The notes below the pieces were generated by a model. It had not been told where the DNA came from, did no database searches, and saw only the letters and a list, made by a program, of their open reading frames with translations. Positions 62,174 through 64,000 of a DNA stretch of 64,000 bases are shown piece after piece. The translations under genes and the position numbers were made by a program. Source of the stretch: Actinoplanes lutulentus (GTDB lineage: Bacteria; Actinomycetota; Actinomycetes; Mycobacteriales; Micromonosporaceae); NCBI RefSeq assembly GCF_003259845.1, contig NZ_QLMJ01000022.1, forward strand, positions 1 to 64,000, read 5' to 3'. Positions within the stretch are counted from its first letter, which is position 1, and every line of letters starts with the position of its first letter.

Positions 62174-64000
62174 ATGCTTTCGCGTCGGACACTTCTGAAA
62201 ACCAGCGCGGCCTCGGCCTCGGCCTCGGCCTTGCTGCCTTCGCTCGCTCTCGCTCGCCCCGACAACGGCGTTTCCCTGTACGCGTTTCCGCTGACCGCCG
62301 TCCGTCTCGGGGCGGGGCCGTTCGCTGACAACGCCGGGCGTACCCACGCCTATCTGCGTTTTCTCGACGCCGACCGGCTGCTGCACATGTTCCGGGTGAC
62401 CGCCGGTCTGCCGTCGTCCGCGACGCCGTGCGGTGGCTGGGAATCGCCGTCGACGGAGTTGCGCGGGCACTCGATGGGTCACGTGCTGACCGGTCTTGCC
62501 CAGGCGTACGCCGGCACCGGTGAGGCCGTGTTCAAGACCAAGGGTGACTATCTGGTCGCCCAGCTCGCGCTCTGTCAGCGGGCCAACGGTTATCTCTCGG
62601 CGTATCCGGAGAGCTTCATCGACCGGGTCGAAACCGGACAGTCGGTCTGGGCTCCCTACTACACGTTGCACAAGATCGTGGCCGGGTTGCTCGACTGGCA
62701 CGTGCTGACCGGCAGTGCGCAGGCGCTGACCGTGCTGACCCGGAAAGCGGAGTGGGTACGGGCTCGGAACAGCGTGCTGACCTATGCGCAGCGGCAGCAG
62801 ATGCTGCGGGTCGAATTCGGTGGCATGGGTGAGGCGCTGTTCAATCTGTATCAGTTGTCGGCGTTTCCGGCGCATTTGACGACGGCGCAGTATTTTGACC
62901 ACGCGCAGGTGCTGGATCCGCTGGCCGCGGGTGTCGACGCGCTGGCCGGTTTTCACGCGAACACGCAGATTCCCAAGGCGCTCGCGGCGATCCGTGGTTT
63001 CCACGCGACGGGGACCTTGAAATATCGGGATATAGCGGTCAATTTCTGGAACTTTGTTGTTCGGCAGCACTCCTATGCCATCGGCGGCAACTCCAACGGC
63101 GAGTACTTCCAGGCGCCGAACCGGATCGCGAGCGAACTCTCCGACACGACCTGCGAGTGCTGCAACAGCTACAACATGCTGAAGCTGACCCGGCAGCTCG
63201 CGTTCACCGACTCGGCCCGGGCCGCCGAGCTGATGGACTTCTATGAGAAGGCGCTCTACAACCATCTGCTCGGCGCGCAGAACCCGAGCTCGGCAAACGG
63301 GCACCACTGCTATTACGTGCCGCTGCGGGCCGGTGGGATCAAGACGTACAGCAACGACTACGACAACTTCACCTGCTGCCACGGCACCGGGATGGAGACG
63401 AACACCAAGTTCGGCGACAGCGTCTACTTCCACGACGGATCGACGGCCCTCTGGGTGAACCTGTTCGTCGCGTCCACACTGACCTGGCCCGGGCGGGGCA
63501 TCACGATCCGGCAGGACACCACATTCCCGGAGACGTCCACCGCGCGGCTCACCGTGACGGCCGGGTCCGGGGCGATCGACCTGCGGATCCGGATCCCGTC
63601 CTGGACGAGCGGCGCGCAGGTTCGGGTCAACGGCGTTCTCACCGGCTCGCCGGTGCCCGGTTCCTACCTGGCGATCAGCCGGACCTGGGCCACCGGGGAC
63701 ACCGTCGACATCAGTGTGCCGATGGCGCTGAGCGTCGAGGCGACGCCGGACAACCCGGCCGTGCGGGCGGTCAAGCACGGGCCGATCGTGCTGGCCGGGC
63801 AGTTCGGGACCAGCAACCTGAGCGCGTTGCCTCCTCTGGACCCGTCGTTGTTACGGCCATCGTCCGCGGCGTTGGAGTACACGGCCGGATCGGTGCTGCT
63901 CCGGCCGTTCTACAAGACGCACGGGCAGCGATATTCGGTCTATTGGAACGTGGTGTCGAATGTGCCGCGGGAGGCGCACTACCCGTTTGAGGAGGCCTCC
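62174..64000 (+). CDS. GH127-family glycoside hydrolase, Tat-exported (cut by window end)
   Basis: An open frame of 609 codons from ATG 62174 to the last base, with no stop in the window. SRRTLLK plus an Ala/Ser-rich helix forms a twin-arginine signal. Then GGWESPSTELRGHSMGHVL and VWAPYYTLHKIVAGLLD lie in the (alpha/alpha)6 barrel. The zinc-thiolate site of GH127 beta-L-arabinofuranosidases is present: Glu and Cys in DTTCECCNSYNM, and the paired Cys in DNFTCCHGTGME, one of which is the nucleophile by family knowledge. The following beta-sandwich (IDLRIRIPSWTSGAQVRVNG) fits. It probably trims arabinose-containing plant glycans under LacI control. Confidence 0.88.
   Translation, partial: MLSRRTLLKTSAASASASALLPSLALARPDNGVSLYAFPLTAVRLGAGPFADNAGRTHAYLRFLDADRLLHMFRVTAGLPSSATPCGGWESPSTELRGHSMGHVLTGLAQAYAGTGEAVFKTKGDYLVAQLALCQRANGYLSAYPESFIDRVETGQSVWAPYYTLHKIVAGLLDWHVLTGSAQALTVLTRKAEWVRARNSVLTYAQRQQMLRVEFGGMGEALFNLYQLSAFPAHLTTAQYFDHAQVLDPLAAGVDALAGFHANTQIPKALAAIRGFHATGTLKYRDIAVNFWNFVVRQHSYAIGGNSNGEYFQAPNRIASELSDTTCECCNSYNMLKLTRQLAFTDSARAAELMDFYEKALYNHLLGAQNPSSANGHHCYYVPLRAGGIKTYSNDYDNFTCCHGTGMETNTKFGDSVYFHDGSTALWVNLFVASTLTWPGRGITIRQDTTFPETSTARLTVTAGSGAIDLRIRIPSWTSGAQVRVNGVLTGSPVPGSYLAISRTWATGDTVDISVPMALSVEATPDNPAVRAVKHGPIVLAGQFGTSNLSALPPLDPSLLRPSSAALEYTAGSVLLRPFYKTHGQRYSVYWNVVSNVPREAHYPFEEAS

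Overview
The window reads as chromosome of a very GC-rich actinobacterium. Supporting signs are strong G/C bias at third codon positions, many GTG and one TTG start, AGGAGG-type ribosome sites, a mycothiol-dependent isomerase family protein, many TetR/LacI/PucR regulators and several large secreted proteins. A Micromonosporaceae host (Actinoplanes-like) is my best inference, but nothing here proves the genus. I see no rRNA, tRNA, CRISPR array or prophage. The only trace of a mobile element is a short C-terminal piece of an IS110-like transposase at the left edge.

Layout. 0.6-6 kb: a 1303-residue secreted protein joining an alpha/beta hydrolase to a beta-helix and Ig-like domains, then a divergent membrane protein. 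6.7-16.4 kb: EamA exporter, 3-hydroxyisobutyryl-CoA hydrolase-like protein, PrsW protease, MFS transporter, mycothiol-dependent isomerase family protein, lipoprotein, YdeP-type molybdopterin oxidoreductase, and a divergent hydrolase-fold protein lacking its nucleophile serine. 16.5-19.5 kb: pntAB transhydrogenase. 21.3-27.4 kb: a tightly overlapped six-gene sulfonate uptake and desulfonation operon (SsuA-C-B type ABC importer, two flavin monooxygenases, an aldo-keto reductase), with a ROK regulator upstream. 28.7-33.8 kb: saccharopine-dehydrogenase-like enzyme with a divergent TetR, then an operon of a PEP-synthase/rifampin-phosphotransferase-like protein and another TetR. 34.7-42.6 kb: M20 peptidase, RibD-like reductase, AraC regulator, class A penicillin-binding protein, secreted nuclease-like protein with FG-GAP repeats. 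42.8-51.4 kb: seven contiguous genes for gamma-glutamylamide/N-methylglutamate-type chemistry (GlnT-type ligase, three glutamate-synthase-like subunits, a monomeric sarcosine-oxidase-like flavoenzyme, an M20 amidohydrolase, an XRE-cupin regulator), followed by an ammonium transporter. 51.4-59.1 kb: a frameshifted acetyltransferase, repeat-rich small proteins, regulator/enzyme pairs (TetR/SnoaL-like, LysR/MFS), an aldo-keto reductase and a PucR regulator. 59.1-64 kb: HSL-type hydrolase, LacI regulator with likely operators, a secreted snapalysin-like zincin, and a Tat-exported GH127 enzyme cut by the window end.

The most unusual feature is in the intergenic DNA. Five gene-poor gaps (about 0.4, 6.2, 11.9, 21.2 and 34.1-34.6 kb) carry a near-palindromic 41-bp unit bounded by YGTGTCGA and TCGACACG. 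At five places two units sit exactly 61 bp apart, so a constant 20-bp gap separates them although its sequence varies. Three of these gaps also hold a second family of long hairpins with GAGCCGTAGC / GCTACGGCTC arms. These look like a paired, phase-locked repeat system that no gene here explains, and they also generate false ORFs.
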